Shown: piece by piece, positions 15,389 through 23,840 of the stretch | Layout of the letters: each line of letters opens with the position of its first letter | How positions within the stretch are numbered: position 1 is the stretch's first letter | NCBI GenBank assembly: GCA_016868455.1 | Contig: VGGV01000010.1 | Location: 42,003-106,002 of the forward strand | Length of the DNA: 64,000 nt | Direction: 5' to 3' | Source of the DNA: Bacteroidota bacterium | GTDB lineage: Bacteria > Bacteroidota > Bacteroidia > Chitinophagales > Chitinophagaceae | Position numbers and translations under genes: made by a program | The notes under the pieces: model-generated | Database searches by the model: none | What the model saw: the letters and a program-made list of their open reading frames with translations, nothing else | Told to the model about the DNA's origin: nothing

Positions 15389-15799
15389 TTATGCGTTTAT
15401 ATCTGCTTGCCCGGGAAACTCATGGCCACAATCAAAACAATGGTTCACATTATCGGTTGCAATAGCATATGAACCTAAAAAAAACGTAACAAGGGCGCTG
15501 ACCCAGTTCATGGCTTTCCGCGGCGTGCTGACCAGTTCTGTATTATGGGATCCGCATTTAGGGCAGGTTACCGCTGCTTTTTGCTCCCTTCTTAAAGTGT
15601 TTAAAATGTCCAGCGCTTTTTGTGCTTCATCTTTCGAAACCATTAGTTTTATTCCGCCCACGGCATTGGTCAGTATGGGGTCAATGGTTACCGTGTTCTC
15701 ATCTTTTAGCCAGCTTCCAATACCGGCTTCTTCCAGCACCCCTTTTGCAATATGTGCCTCCACATAATTGGGATAAGATTTCAGCAAAACAAAGTTCAT
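15389..15799 (-). CDS. DUF2007-type signal-transducing protein with zinc ribbon
   Basis: The 136-residue protein starts with a DUF2007 domain (LLKSYPNYVEAHIAKGVLEE, then GGIKLMVSKDEAQKALDIL), a ferredoxin-like fold with PII-like shape. A C-terminal rubredoxin-type zinc ribbon follows: CPKCGSHNTE and CFDCGHEF, separated by a weak hydrophobic segment (SALVTFFLGSYAIA). Such proteins are small cytoplasmic or membrane-associated and functionally uncharacterised. It is 35 bp downstream of nothing obvious and 36 bp upstream of the hydroxylase on the same strand, so the two may form one transcript. Confidence 0.75.
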   Translation of the reverse strand: MNFVLLKSYPNYVEAHIAKGVLEEAGIGSWLKDENTVTIDPILTNAVGGIKLMVSKDEAQKALDILNTLRREQKAAVTCPKCGSHNTELVSTPRKAMNWVSALVTFFLGSYAIATDNVNHCFDCGHEFPGQADINA

Positions 15800-15872
15800 G
15801 ACAGGTTATATTTACTGACACAGTGCTGTGTTTATTTCTTTACCGGAAGAACTGCAGTTAAGCAGAAATTTT

Positions 15873-16988
15873 TTACTGATTCAGCATCAGCGGCATCACC
15901 AGCATCAGCAGTTCCTCGTTTTCATCCTGCTCAGAAGGTTTTATAAGACCCGCTTTGGTAGGTGTTGAAAGTTCGATATTCACTTCCTCGCTGTCGGCGG
16001 CGCTGAGCATTTCAATCAGGAAGCGGGCATTGAAAGCGATCATCATATCCTCGCCGTTATACCGGCATTTCATCCGTTCGTTTCCTTCAAAACTGAAATC
16101 CACATCCTGTGCGGCCAGCTGCAGTTCGCTGCCGCTGATACTCAGGGCCACCTGGTTGGTGCTTTTGTTGCTGAATACATTTACCCGGCGCAGGGCGCTT
16201 TGAAAATCATTCTTATTTACTGTAAGGCGATACGGGTTTTCTACCGGTATGACCACTTTGTAATCCGGGAACCGGGCATCAATAAGGCGGCAGCTCATTT
16301 GCGTGGTGCCATGTTTTACAAAAAGATGGTTACTGTTATAGCTCACTGTTATTTCATCTTCACTGGCGGGTATGGCTGTTTTCACGAGGTTCAGCGGTTT
16401 GCGGGGAACAATGAATGAATCGGACCTGGGGCATTTCACATCTGTTCTTTTATAGCGTATCAGCCGGTGTGCATCGGTGGCCACACACTGCATGCCTTTT
16501 TTATCCAGCTCAAAGAAAACACCCGTCATGGCCGGGCGCAGGTCATCATTGCTGGTGGCAAATATGGTTTTGCTGATGGCTGTAACCAGTCCGGCAGCTG
16601 TCATGGTGAAAGATGTGGTATCATCCGCTGCCGGTTCCTTGGGGAAATTATCGGGGTTTTCGCCCATGATCCTGTACTTACCGTTATCGCTGGTTATTTC
16701 AATTCCGAAGTTCTTGTCAATGGTAAACGTAAGCGGCTGGTTCGGGATGTTCTTGAGTGAATCCATCAGTATTTTGGCGGGTATGCATACCTTACCGTTG
16801 TCTTTGGCCTCCACATCCAGTTGTACCCTCATTACGGTTTCCAGATCGGTGGCCACCACGGTCAGCTTGTTCTTACCCACTTCAAACAAGAAATCTTCAA
16901 GTATCGGAAGTACGGTATTGGCATTGATCACACCGGCTATATGCTGCAGTTGTTTCAGTAACGAGGAGGAGGATGCGATGAATTTCAT
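15873..16988 (-). CDS. dnaN: DNA polymerase III beta subunit (sliding clamp)
   Basis: From ATG 16988 (MKFIASSSSLLKQLQ) the product is 371 residues, the normal clamp length; further upstream codons have no similarity. Three repeated clamp domains are visible: NTVLPILEDFLFEV near residue 23, VATDAHRLIRYK near 171, and the final domain ending ELLMLVMPLMLNQ, corresponding to the usual MPMRL tail. The ring tethers polymerase III to DNA. It is not next to dnaA, as in many Bacteroidota, so it does not mark the origin here. It is divergent from the gene at 17201. Confidence 0.95.
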   Translation of the reverse strand: MKFIASSSSLLKQLQHIAGVINANTVLPILEDFLFEVGKNKLTVVATDLETVMRVQLDVEAKDNGKVCIPAKILMDSLKNIPNQPLTFTIDKNFGIEITSDNGKYRIMGENPDNFPKEPAADDTTSFTMTAAGLVTAISKTIFATSNDDLRPAMTGVFFELDKKGMQCVATDAHRLIRYKRTDVKCPRSDSFIVPRKPLNLVKTAIPASEDEITVSYNSNHLFVKHGTTQMSCRLIDARFPDYKVVIPVENPYRLTVNKNDFQSALRRVNVFSNKSTNQVALSISGSELQLAAQDVDFSFEGNERMKCRYNGEDMMIAFNARFLIEMLSAADSEEVNIELSTPTKAGLIKPSEQDENEELLMLVMPLMLNQ

Positions 16989-17200
16989 ATAGTAAATTGA
17001 ATGTGGCGAAACTACTGATTTTTGGTTTACAGCCAACAATTTGAAGGTGGAGGTGGAATACTTGCCGGCCAGGTATATTTCCTGTAATAAAAGCAAATCT
17101 GACCTTTCAGGAGCCGGCTTTCGCCCGGTTCGTTGCCCTTCTTTTGTTCCGTGTTTCTTGTGCCTTCTTTATTATCTTGCCTGTTCTCAAAATTCTGCAG

Positions 17201-18523
17201 ATGTTCGGTAAGCTTTTCGGCAAAGGAAGAAAAAAAGAGCCCCCTGCACCCGGACCGGCCATTTTTTTTGGCCGCTATTCAGACAATAATAAACCAGTGG
17301 CTAAAACCAACCGGTGGACGGATGCCGAAAATTTATTCAGGGAAAAGAAATACCCGGAAAGCATGGATGCTTTTTTTGACTACCTGCGGGATGATGCGGT
17401 GCAGAATGTGGTGTATGAAAGAAACGGGGCAGAAGGCCGGTTTCATTTTTACCAGGGATCGAAAATAGTGCGGGGCAGTTTTAATAACGGATTTTTAAAC
17501 GCAGAAATAATACTGGCCCGCATGCCGCAACCTTCCGTGCCGGTGATGCGCCGGCTGCTGGAAATGAATTTTAATTTATTCTACAGCCGCTTTGCACTGG
17601 ACAATGAGCGGCTTTGCATGCGGTTCGACAGTGACATTGAAACAGCCAGCCCTGGCAAGTTGTATTACGGGTTAAAAGAACTCTCCACCAAAGGCGACAA
17701 ACAGGATGACCTGCTGGTTCAGGATTTTGCCATACTGGAAACTGCCGACAGCGAACACATGGCCGAAATACCGGTTAAAGAGAAAGAAATAAAGTATGAA
17801 TACCTCCACAAATGGATCAGCCAGGCACTGGATATGATAAAGGGGCTGGATGCCGATAAATTTTCCGGGGGCATTGCCTACATGCTGCTTTCGCTTATTT
17901 ACCGAGTTGATTATTTAATAGCACCGGAAGGCAGCCTGCTGAATGAACTTGAAAAGATCGGGGGAATTTATTTCAAAAAAGATGAAAGGGCCGTAACGGA
18001 AAAAAACCGGGATATGGCCGAATCTTTCAGAAAATTACTGGCCATTCCCAAAGAAGAAGTATCCCGGTGCCTAATAAGGTCAAAATATACTTTTTCCATT
18101 GTGGCGCCACAGCCTTATAAAACCATTGCGGATTCCATACACGGAGCCAACCAGAATCTCGTATGGTACCGGGATAATAATTATCCTGCCATAGCCTGCC
18201 AGATTGCGGAGTACGGTATTTCCTATTGCCAGTATTCTTACAGTATGCCCAGAGTGATTACAGAGCTTTATCATCTGTTCATGATGGTGACCTATTCCGA
18301 TTATTTCAGGGCGCTGGGTTATAAAAAACTTTTTTATGATCCGGCAAGCGGAAAATTTGATGAAGAAGCGATTGAAGATGAAATAAAATCGGTGCAGGAC
18401 CGCTGGAAAGAAAAATATCCCCTGATGGATGTTAAAACACAAAACCTTCGGTATGACAACCTGGTGAACTTCAACCATACTTTTACCAATGAAATGGAGT
18501 TCTTAAATTTAGAACCCAAATAG
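17201..18523 (+). CDS. Unknown cytoplasmic protein with possible YbjN/CesT-like segment
   Basis: I chose ATG 17201 (MFGKLFGKGRKKE) over 17144, whose extra 19 residues look like non-coding hydrophobic sequence; the product is then 440 residues. After a basic, proline-rich start comes ENLFREKKYPESMDAFFDYL. LLEMNFNLFYSRFALDNERL near residue 122 has the pattern of a YbjN/type III chaperone-like fold (strand, turn, strand). The remainder is helical with many aromatic residues and no recognisable catalytic motif. It ends 3 bp before the protease gene at 18527, so the two are surely one operon. Function unknown; a regulator or partner of the protease is a reasonable guess. Confidence 0.7.
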   Translation: MFGKLFGKGRKKEPPAPGPAIFFGRYSDNNKPVAKTNRWTDAENLFREKKYPESMDAFFDYLRDDAVQNVVYERNGAEGRFHFYQGSKIVRGSFNNGFLNAEIILARMPQPSVPVMRRLLEMNFNLFYSRFALDNERLCMRFDSDIETASPGKLYYGLKELSTKGDKQDDLLVQDFAILETADSEHMAEIPVKEKEIKYEYLHKWISQALDMIKGLDADKFSGGIAYMLLSLIYRVDYLIAPEGSLLNELEKIGGIYFKKDERAVTEKNRDMAESFRKLLAIPKEEVSRCLIRSKYTFSIVAPQPYKTIADSIHGANQNLVWYRDNNYPAIACQIAEYGISYCQYSYSMPRVITELYHLFMMVTYSDYFRALGYKKLFYDPASGKFDEEAIEDEIKSVQDRWKEKYPLMDVKTQNLRYDNLVNFNHTFTNEMEFLNLEPK

Positions 18524-18526
18524 TGA

Positions 18527-19627
18527 ATGGACACACAGCAGATCATAGAACAATACCAAAAGGCCATTATACAAATTGCCACCCAAGGAGGCACAGGCAC
18601 CGGGTTTTACGTAAAAGAGTTTGACCTGATAGTAACCAATGCCCATGTGGTGGCTGATGCGGCAGAGGTGACCATTGCGGGTAAATCCTTCGACAAATCT
18701 TTAGCAAGGGTTTGGTACACCGACCGTAAGCATGACCTTGCTTTTTTGCAGGCGCCTCCCGGTGTGGACCTGCCCGAAGTGCGGCTGGGGCAATATGAGC
18801 AGATGAAAGACGGTGATGAAGTGGTGGCCATTGGCCATCCTTACGGGCTGAACTATACCGCCACACAGGGAGTAATATCCAAAGTTGACCGGATAAGAGA
18901 CGGTCTGAAATTCATTCAAATTGATGCGGCCATTAATCCCGGCAACAGCGGCGGCCCGCTGGTGAATATGAAAGGGGAAATTATCGGGGTCAATTCATTC
19001 ATCATCCGCGGAGGCGATAACCTGGGTTTTGCACTGCCGGTTATCTACCTGCGGGAAGCCCTGCAGGTGTATTTGCCCAACAAAGGACAGGCCACCACCC
19101 GCTGCTTTAGTTGCAGTTTCCTGGTAACACCGGCCAATATTGATTCAAAAAAATATTGTCCCAGCTGCGGCACTGAGGTAAAACTCCCTGAAATACCGGA
19201 AAAGGAAGCCGAGGCTGTTGGTGTGGCAAAAACCATTGAAGAAATACTGCGGGAACTGGGCAAGGATGTAAAGCTGGCCCGTGAAGGGGCCAATAACTGG
19301 AGTGTAAAAGAAGGCTCGGCAAAAATCAAGATCACTTACAACCCTGAAAATTTTTTTATCGCCGGCGATGCCTATCTCTGCCAGATGCCCCCTGATGCAG
19401 CCCGGATAAAACCCCTGTACCGGTTCCTGCTGCAGGAAAACTACCGAACCAACGGGCTGGTATTAAGCTGCGTAAAACAAAACATTGTGCTGAGCTGTAT
19501 TATTTACGACCTGGATATGAACAAAGACAATGGCGTGGATGCCTTCCGTAATCTTTTCCGGCAGGCAGACCATTATGATGACTTTCTGAAAAAAGAATAC
19601 GGTTGCACCGAGAGGCTGGAGGAATAA
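18527..19627 (+). CDS. Trypsin-like serine protease with zinc ribbon and YbjN-like C-terminus
   Basis: The 366-residue protein has no signal peptide and no PDZ domain, unlike DegP/HtrA. The chymotrypsin-fold triad is complete: His40 (VTNAHVV), Asp70 (KHDLAFL) and Ser141 (NPGNSGGPLVN). A four-cysteine zinc ribbon follows (CFSC at 193-196, CPSCGTE at 211-214). The last 110 residues (EGSAKIKITYNPENFFIAGD to KKEYGC) resemble a YbjN/CesT-type chaperone fold. It is therefore probably a cytoplasmic regulatory protease. It is translationally coupled to the unknown protein upstream. The domain combination is unusual and its target is unknown. Confidence 0.82.
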   Translation: MDTQQIIEQYQKAIIQIATQGGTGTGFYVKEFDLIVTNAHVVADAAEVTIAGKSFDKSLARVWYTDRKHDLAFLQAPPGVDLPEVRLGQYEQMKDGDEVVAIGHPYGLNYTATQGVISKVDRIRDGLKFIQIDAAINPGNSGGPLVNMKGEIIGVNSFIIRGGDNLGFALPVIYLREALQVYLPNKGQATTRCFSCSFLVTPANIDSKKYCPSCGTEVKLPEIPEKEAEAVGVAKTIEEILRELGKDVKLAREGANNWSVKEGSAKIKITYNPENFFIAGDAYLCQMPPDAARIKPLYRFLLQENYRTNGLVLSCVKQNIVLSCIIYDLDMNKDNGVDAFRNLFRQADHYDDFLKKEYGCTERLEE

Positions 19628-19688
19628 ACAGCTGCAGACGGCAGCAGCAAATTATTAACTACCTTACAGGAAGTAAAACTGCAACGCC

Positions 19689-19889
19689 ATGATATTCCGC
19701 CAATTTTTCGCCTTTCTGCCGGCGATATATTTGCTGGCACTGGCCCATACACCTGCATCAGCCGGATTTTATTCGCCCGGCTATACAATTAATTCAACTG
19801 CTAACCTGTTAAATGCTGCAGATACTAGCGTTGAAGATCTGAGGACAGCCATCAACAACACCAAGAGCAATATCAAAAACAGCCCGTAG
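19689..19889 (+). CDS. Possible small secreted protein
   Basis: The 66-residue open frame begins with a plausible signal peptide (IFRQFFAFLPAIYLLALAHT, then PASAG with a likely A-x-A cut) and a polar remainder (NTKSNIKNSP). No family is recognised. It sits between the protease and recX on the same strand. The hydrophobic start and codon use favour a real gene, but its length makes chance possible. Confidence 0.35.
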   Translation: MIFRQFFAFLPAIYLLALAHTPASAGFYSPGYTINSTANLLNAADTSVEDLRTAINNTKSNIKNSP

Positions 19890-19920
19890 CGGGTACAACT
19901 GATTTATTATTTTTCTGCGA

Positions 19921-20388
19921 ATGGCTTTTAACCTCCCCCTTACCAAAGAGCAGGCCCTGCAAAAACTGAAACACTATTGTGCTTACCAGGAGCGCTGCCA
20001 CAGTGAAGTAAAAGAAAAGCTTTATAGCCTGGGCGTATGGAAAAAAGACCATAATGAAATCATTGCCGCACTGATTGAAGAAGATTACCTGAACGAAGAA
20101 CGGTTTGCCCTTGCCTTTGCCGGCGGAAAATGGCGGATAAAGCAATGGGGTCGGGTGAAAATAAAATATGAACTGAAACAAAAGCAGGTAAGCGATTACT
20201 GCATTAAAAAAGCGCTGCAGCAGATTGATGAAGAAGAATACCTTGCCGTGCTTGGCAAATTAGCCAAAGAAAAATATTCGGCGCTGAAAAATGAGCAATA
20301 CTTAGTAAGAAAAAAGAAGACGATGGATTATTTGATGGGGAGGGGGTTTGAATCCAATTTGGTGAATAAACTAGTTAATACGATATAA
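19921..20388 (+). CDS. recX: Regulatory protein RecX
   Basis: The 155-residue protein consists of repeated three-helix units typical of RecX. ALQKLKHYCAYQERCHSEVK opens the first; IIAALIEEDYLNEERFALAFAGGKW near residue 45 is the best conserved segment; WGRVKIKYELKQKQVSD and KKTMDYLMGRGFESNLV follow. RecX binds along the RecA filament and limits its extension. Length is normal. No recA is in the window. Confidence 0.88.
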   Translation: MAFNLPLTKEQALQKLKHYCAYQERCHSEVKEKLYSLGVWKKDHNEIIAALIEEDYLNEERFALAFAGGKWRIKQWGRVKIKYELKQKQVSDYCIKKALQQIDEEEYLAVLGKLAKEKYSALKNEQYLVRKKKTMDYLMGRGFESNLVNKLVNTI

Positions 20389-20407
20389 TAGTTTCATAAT
20401 TTCAGAT

Positions 20408-21274
20408 ATGAATTCCACTCTTTCTATCACTATTATTCAACCGAATCTTTACTGGGAAAACAAAACTGCCAACCTTAAAATGCTGGAGGGGAAAATTTTC
20501 AGTATAAAGGAAAAAACGGAAGTGGTGGTATTGCCCGAAATGTTCAGCACCGGTTTTAGCATGAAACCGGAACCATTGGCTGAAACTATGGAAGGAGAAA
20601 CAGTGCAATGGATGAAAAAAGTGGCTCAAAAGAAGAATATCATATTAACGGGGAGTATGATTATTAAAGAGCCGGCTCCCCCTCTCCACCATGTGGAGAG
20701 GGGGCCGGGGGGTGAGGTCTTTTTCAACCGCCTTATCTGGATGCAGCCCAACGGGCAATACGGCATGTATGACAAGCGGCATTGCTTTGCTTTTGCCGGG
20801 GAAAACGAACATTATACTCCGGGTTCAAAAAGGCTGATTGCTTCTGTAATGGGATGGAAAATTAATTTGCAGATTTGTTATGATTTGAGATTCCCGGTGT
20901 GGAGCCGCCAAACTCCCCCTCTCCGTAGGATGGAGAGGGGGTCAGGGGGTGAGGAATACGATGTGCTGATTTATGTGGCCAACTGGCCCGAAAGAAGAAG
21001 CCATGCCTGGAAAACTCTGCTGCAGGCAAGGTCTATCGAAAACCAATGCTATGTGATTGGTGTAAACCGTGTGGGCAAAGATGGCAACGGTATTTATCAC
21101 AGCGGCGACAGCATGATTATTGACCCGGTGGGAGAAGTGTTGTACTCCAAAAAAGATGAAGAAGATATTTTTACAACCACCCTGGATAAAAATTACCTGA
21201 ACAGCATAAGGGAAAAATTTCCTGCCCTGAAAGATGCGGACAGGTTTTTAATTCTCAATGATGACGAAGATTAA
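20408..21274 (+). CDS. Nitrilase-family amidohydrolase with two in-frame palindromic insertions
   Basis: The 288-residue protein carries the nitrilase triad: Glu in VVLPEMFSTGF (about residue 41), Lys in MYDKRHCF, and Cys in LQICYDLRFPVW. GENEHYTPG and NWPERRSHAWKTLL place it in the omega-amidase (YafV/Nit2-like) branch, which hydrolyses alpha-ketoglutaramate or alpha-ketosuccinamate. Two 14-codon stretches, APPLHHVERGPGGE and TPPLRRMERGSGGE, interrupt otherwise compact sequence and are encoded by related 42-bp palindromic elements. They keep the frame and contain no stops; the second follows eight residues after the active-site Cys segment begins. The enzyme may or may not tolerate them. It ends overlapping the convergent S41 gene by 4 bp. 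Confidence 0.85.
   Translation: MNSTLSITIIQPNLYWENKTANLKMLEGKIFSIKEKTEVVVLPEMFSTGFSMKPEPLAETMEGETVQWMKKVAQKKNIILTGSMIIKEPAPPLHHVERGPGGEVFFNRLIWMQPNGQYGMYDKRHCFAFAGENEHYTPGSKRLIASVMGWKINLQICYDLRFPVWSRQTPPLRRMERGSGGEEYDVLIYVANWPERRSHAWKTLLQARSIENQCYVIGVNRVGKDGNGIYHSGDSMIIDPVGEVLYSKKDEEDIFTTTLDKNYLNSIREKFPALKDADRFLILNDDED
20676..20717. repeat. 42-bp palindromic element in the nitrilase gene, copy 1
   Basis: Arms CTCCCCCTCTCCA and TGGAGAGGGGG form the hairpin, followed by a GGGGTGAGG tail. It encodes APPLHHVERGPGGE in frame. Length and ends match the copy at 20913-20954. Confidence 0.8.
20913..20954. repeat. 42-bp palindromic element in the nitrilase gene, copy 2
   Basis: Arms CTCCCCCTCTCC and TGGAGAGGGGG with a GTAGGA loop, then the same GGGGTGAGG tail. 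It encodes TPPLRRMERGSGGE in frame. It is identical in length to copy 1 and differs mainly in the loop. Confidence 0.8.
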
Positions 21275-22791
21275 TTGGATTTATTTTTTTCTTTATCTGC
21301 CTTGATCAGTTCCATTGCCTTCAGCACTTTAAAATCAATATTGCGCCGGATATCTTCTACGGTGGGCAGCGATGCAATTTCCGGCTGTACCCCTTTCCCA
21401 TTTTTTGGAAAGGTTTTGTCAATCACCAGCCGAAATAAAGGAAGGCGAAAACGGACACCTGTTTCGGGTAACCGGACATCCGGTATCAGCCAGGCCGAAT
21501 TACCATAGGCGCCGCCGCCGGTTTCTTCTCCCACCACGGTTACATTATCCTGTTTTATCAGTGCAGAAGCAAACAGTGTGGAAGCAGAAAACGAGTTGCC
21601 CCCGGTGAGTATATACACTTTGCCGCCAAAATGATTTTTCTTTTTGGGCCTGAAGTAGTGGCGTTTAAAATAACCAAAATGATAAAAGCCGTCTTTCCGT
21701 TTCCCGGTGAAGATGGCTATGAACAATTTATTCCAGAAATGATTTTGAATATACCCCTGCCATGGACTCCCCTTGCGGATGGCATATAATGAATCGGCAA
21801 TCCTGAAGGGGTGGTCTGCAATATATCTTGTAATGATGGTGGAGTTGGTCACACTACCCCCGCCGTTACTGCGGATATCTATGATCAAGTGGGTAATCTG
21901 GTTGCGCTTTAATGCCCGGAAAGAGTTATGAAAAAACCGCCTTAATCCATACCCTTTGCTGAAAGAACCCAGGTCCATCATGGCTGTCCGGTTTACCGTA
22001 TCAATTCGTAAAAGGCGGACATTGTTCAACCGTGTTTCCCGTTGCTCTTTTGGGGATGGCTGTGTCGCTGATGACCGGAATGTTCTTGTTCCCCGGCCGG
22101 CGGTATCAGGAGCCGGGTTGTAAACAGGAACAACGATGCTTCTCAGCCGGCCGGTACTGTCTTTATATTCAACTTCATATTTATCATAAAGGCCAAAAAG
22201 ATTTGTATACAGCGAGCCAAAAAAACCCCGGTTACTCAATGTCTGGTATTTATGCGTGGCATTATAGCCATCGGTTGAGACATAGTCAAACATAGTATCA
22301 ACAATGGCTTCTTTTGTTCTGCCATTAATCTTTGTAATAACAGTGCCTCTTTTAAGAACGGTATCCCTCCTGTTTAAATTGGCAGTTACCACCATAGCAT
22401 CCTCCCAAACTTTCATGCTCAGCGGAAACATTTTGCCCAGCCGGGTTGTATCATTGTATTTGTTCCAAGCTTTGGAGGAACGGATGGCAGTATGCCCGCA
22501 GTTGATCTTTGCGGTTACCCAGGTAAGTATTTTCCGGAACTGCGGCTCGGTAAGTGAGTCGTTTAACCGGGCCCTGCCCTGATCAAAATAATGGTCCATG
22601 CTGTCTTTACCGGTGTACCAGTACAGCCCGGGATGATGCGCTTCCAGGGTTTTCCGGTAAATGACATAATCTTTTTGCAGTTGTTCAGGAGCATATTTTT
22701 TTGCGGGAGAAAAAGACATTTTGCCAACTCCACAACCTGTAAGGGTGACGGCTGTTACTAAACAGATTAATATTCCTCTTATTGTTTTCAT
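21271..22791 (-). CDS. S41 family peptidase, lipoprotein
   Basis: From ATG 22791 the product is 506 residues and starts with a lipoprotein signal (KTIRGILICLVTAVTLTGCG), so it is probably outer-membrane or periplasmic. A substrate domain near residues 70-130 precedes a PDZ-like stretch (VLKRGTVITKINGRT). The C-terminal processing-peptidase domain shows LIIDIRSNGGGS near 280 and VYILTGGNSFSASTLFASAL, whose Ser is the nucleophile, then VVGEETGGGAYGN. Family S41 cleaves near protein C-termini. An earlier start at 22827 would overlap thiL and would lack the signal at the N-terminus. Confidence 0.87.
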   Translation of the reverse strand: MKTIRGILICLVTAVTLTGCGVGKMSFSPAKKYAPEQLQKDYVIYRKTLEAHHPGLYWYTGKDSMDHYFDQGRARLNDSLTEPQFRKILTWVTAKINCGHTAIRSSKAWNKYNDTTRLGKMFPLSMKVWEDAMVVTANLNRRDTVLKRGTVITKINGRTKEAIVDTMFDYVSTDGYNATHKYQTLSNRGFFGSLYTNLFGLYDKYEVEYKDSTGRLRSIVVPVYNPAPDTAGRGTRTFRSSATQPSPKEQRETRLNNVRLLRIDTVNRTAMMDLGSFSKGYGLRRFFHNSFRALKRNQITHLIIDIRSNGGGSVTNSTIITRYIADHPFRIADSLYAIRKGSPWQGYIQNHFWNKLFIAIFTGKRKDGFYHFGYFKRHYFRPKKKNHFGGKVYILTGGNSFSASTLFASALIKQDNVTVVGEETGGGAYGNSAWLIPDVRLPETGVRFRLPLFRLVIDKTFPKNGKGVQPEIASLPTVEDIRRNIDFKVLKAMELIKADKEKNKSN

Positions 22792-22799
22792 AGATCCTG

Positions 22800-23840
22800 C
22801 TACCGGGTCGTGTTCAGATGATCCCATCCCTGTGCAGTGATGGCATGTTTGCTTCCGCCCTTTGTGATGATGTGGGCGCCTGCTGCGGCTTCTGTCATAT
22901 AACCCACTACGCTGATCTGCTCATTCAGCACCAGTTTATCATAATCATTTGGCTGAACGGTAAACAACAGCTCATAATCCTCGCCGCCGCTGAGGGCACA
23001 GGCAGTAGGGTCGATTTCAAATTTAAATGCCGCTTTTTTCATGTCCTTATGTATGGGTATTTTTTCTTCATAGAGCACACAACCCAGGTTGCTTTGCCTG
23101 CAAATGTGAAGTATTTCTGAACTCAGCCCGTCGCTGATGTCCATCATGGAAGTGGGTGTTATTTCTTCTTTTGCAAAAAATTCAACAATGTCCCTTCTTG
23201 CCTCGGGCTTCAGCATCCTGCCTATTACGTACGATTCGCCTTCCAGGTCTGGTTGTACACCCGGGCTCTCCATAAATATCTTTTTCTCCCTTTCCAGGAA
23301 AAGTAAGCCAACATAAGCTCCGCCCAGATCGCCGCTAACACAAAGCAGGTCGCCTTTACGGGCCGTACTTCTTTTTACAAATTTATCCGGTGCCACTTCA
23401 CCGAGGGCGGTAACTGAAATAATAAACCCTTTTTGTGATGATGTGGTATCACCCCCCACCAGGTCAACCCCATATTTTCTGCAGGCAGTATATATCCCTT
23501 CATAAAATTCATCCAGCGTTTCTATGCTGAACCGGTTGCTGATACCGAGGCTTAAAACTATTTGCGTCGGGGTGGCATTCATGGCATATATATCACTCAG
23601 GTTTACTATCACACTCTTGTAGCCAAGATGCCGGAGGGGGGTATACGCCAGGTCAAAATGCACTCCTTCAATCAGCATGTCGGTTGTTACCACGGTTTGT
23701 TTGCCGAAATGGTCAATCACTGCTGCATCATCGCCTACCCCTAACACAGAAGATGCATTCTGCAGTTCAATGTTTTTGGTCAGGTGTTCAATCAGGCCCA
23801 ATTCGCCAAGGGTTGATATTTCCGTTCGTTGATTGCTCAT
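22800..23840 (-). CDS. thiL: Thiamine-monophosphate kinase
   Basis: The 346-residue protein has the PurM/AIR-synthase fold typical of ThiL: LGELGLIEHLTK at the start, VLGVGDDAAVID near residue 38, VTTDMLIEGVHFDL near 51, VGGDTTSSQKGF near 127, SMMDISDGLSSEI near 217, and ALSGGEDYELLFTV near 285. It phosphorylates thiamine monophosphate to the active cofactor with ATP. The start codon overlaps the stop of the upstream inositol-monophosphatase gene (ATGA), indicating translational coupling. Confidence 0.94.
   Translation of the reverse strand: MSNQRTEISTLGELGLIEHLTKNIELQNASSVLGVGDDAAVIDHFGKQTVVTTDMLIEGVHFDLAYTPLRHLGYKSVIVNLSDIYAMNATPTQIVLSLGISNRFSIETLDEFYEGIYTACRKYGVDLVGGDTTSSQKGFIISVTALGEVAPDKFVKRSTARKGDLLCVSGDLGGAYVGLLFLEREKKIFMESPGVQPDLEGESYVIGRMLKPEARRDIVEFFAKEEITPTSMMDISDGLSSEILHICRQSNLGCVLYEEKIPIHKDMKKAAFKFEIDPTACALSGGEDYELLFTVQPNDYDKLVLNEQISVVGYMTEAAAGAHIITKGGSKHAITAQGWDHLNTTR

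Noticed and set aside
17144..17200. Upstream start at 17144 giving a hydrophobic N-terminus
   Set aside because: The extra residues run into the dnaN divergent spacer, and the protein resumes typical composition only from MFGKLF at 17201.
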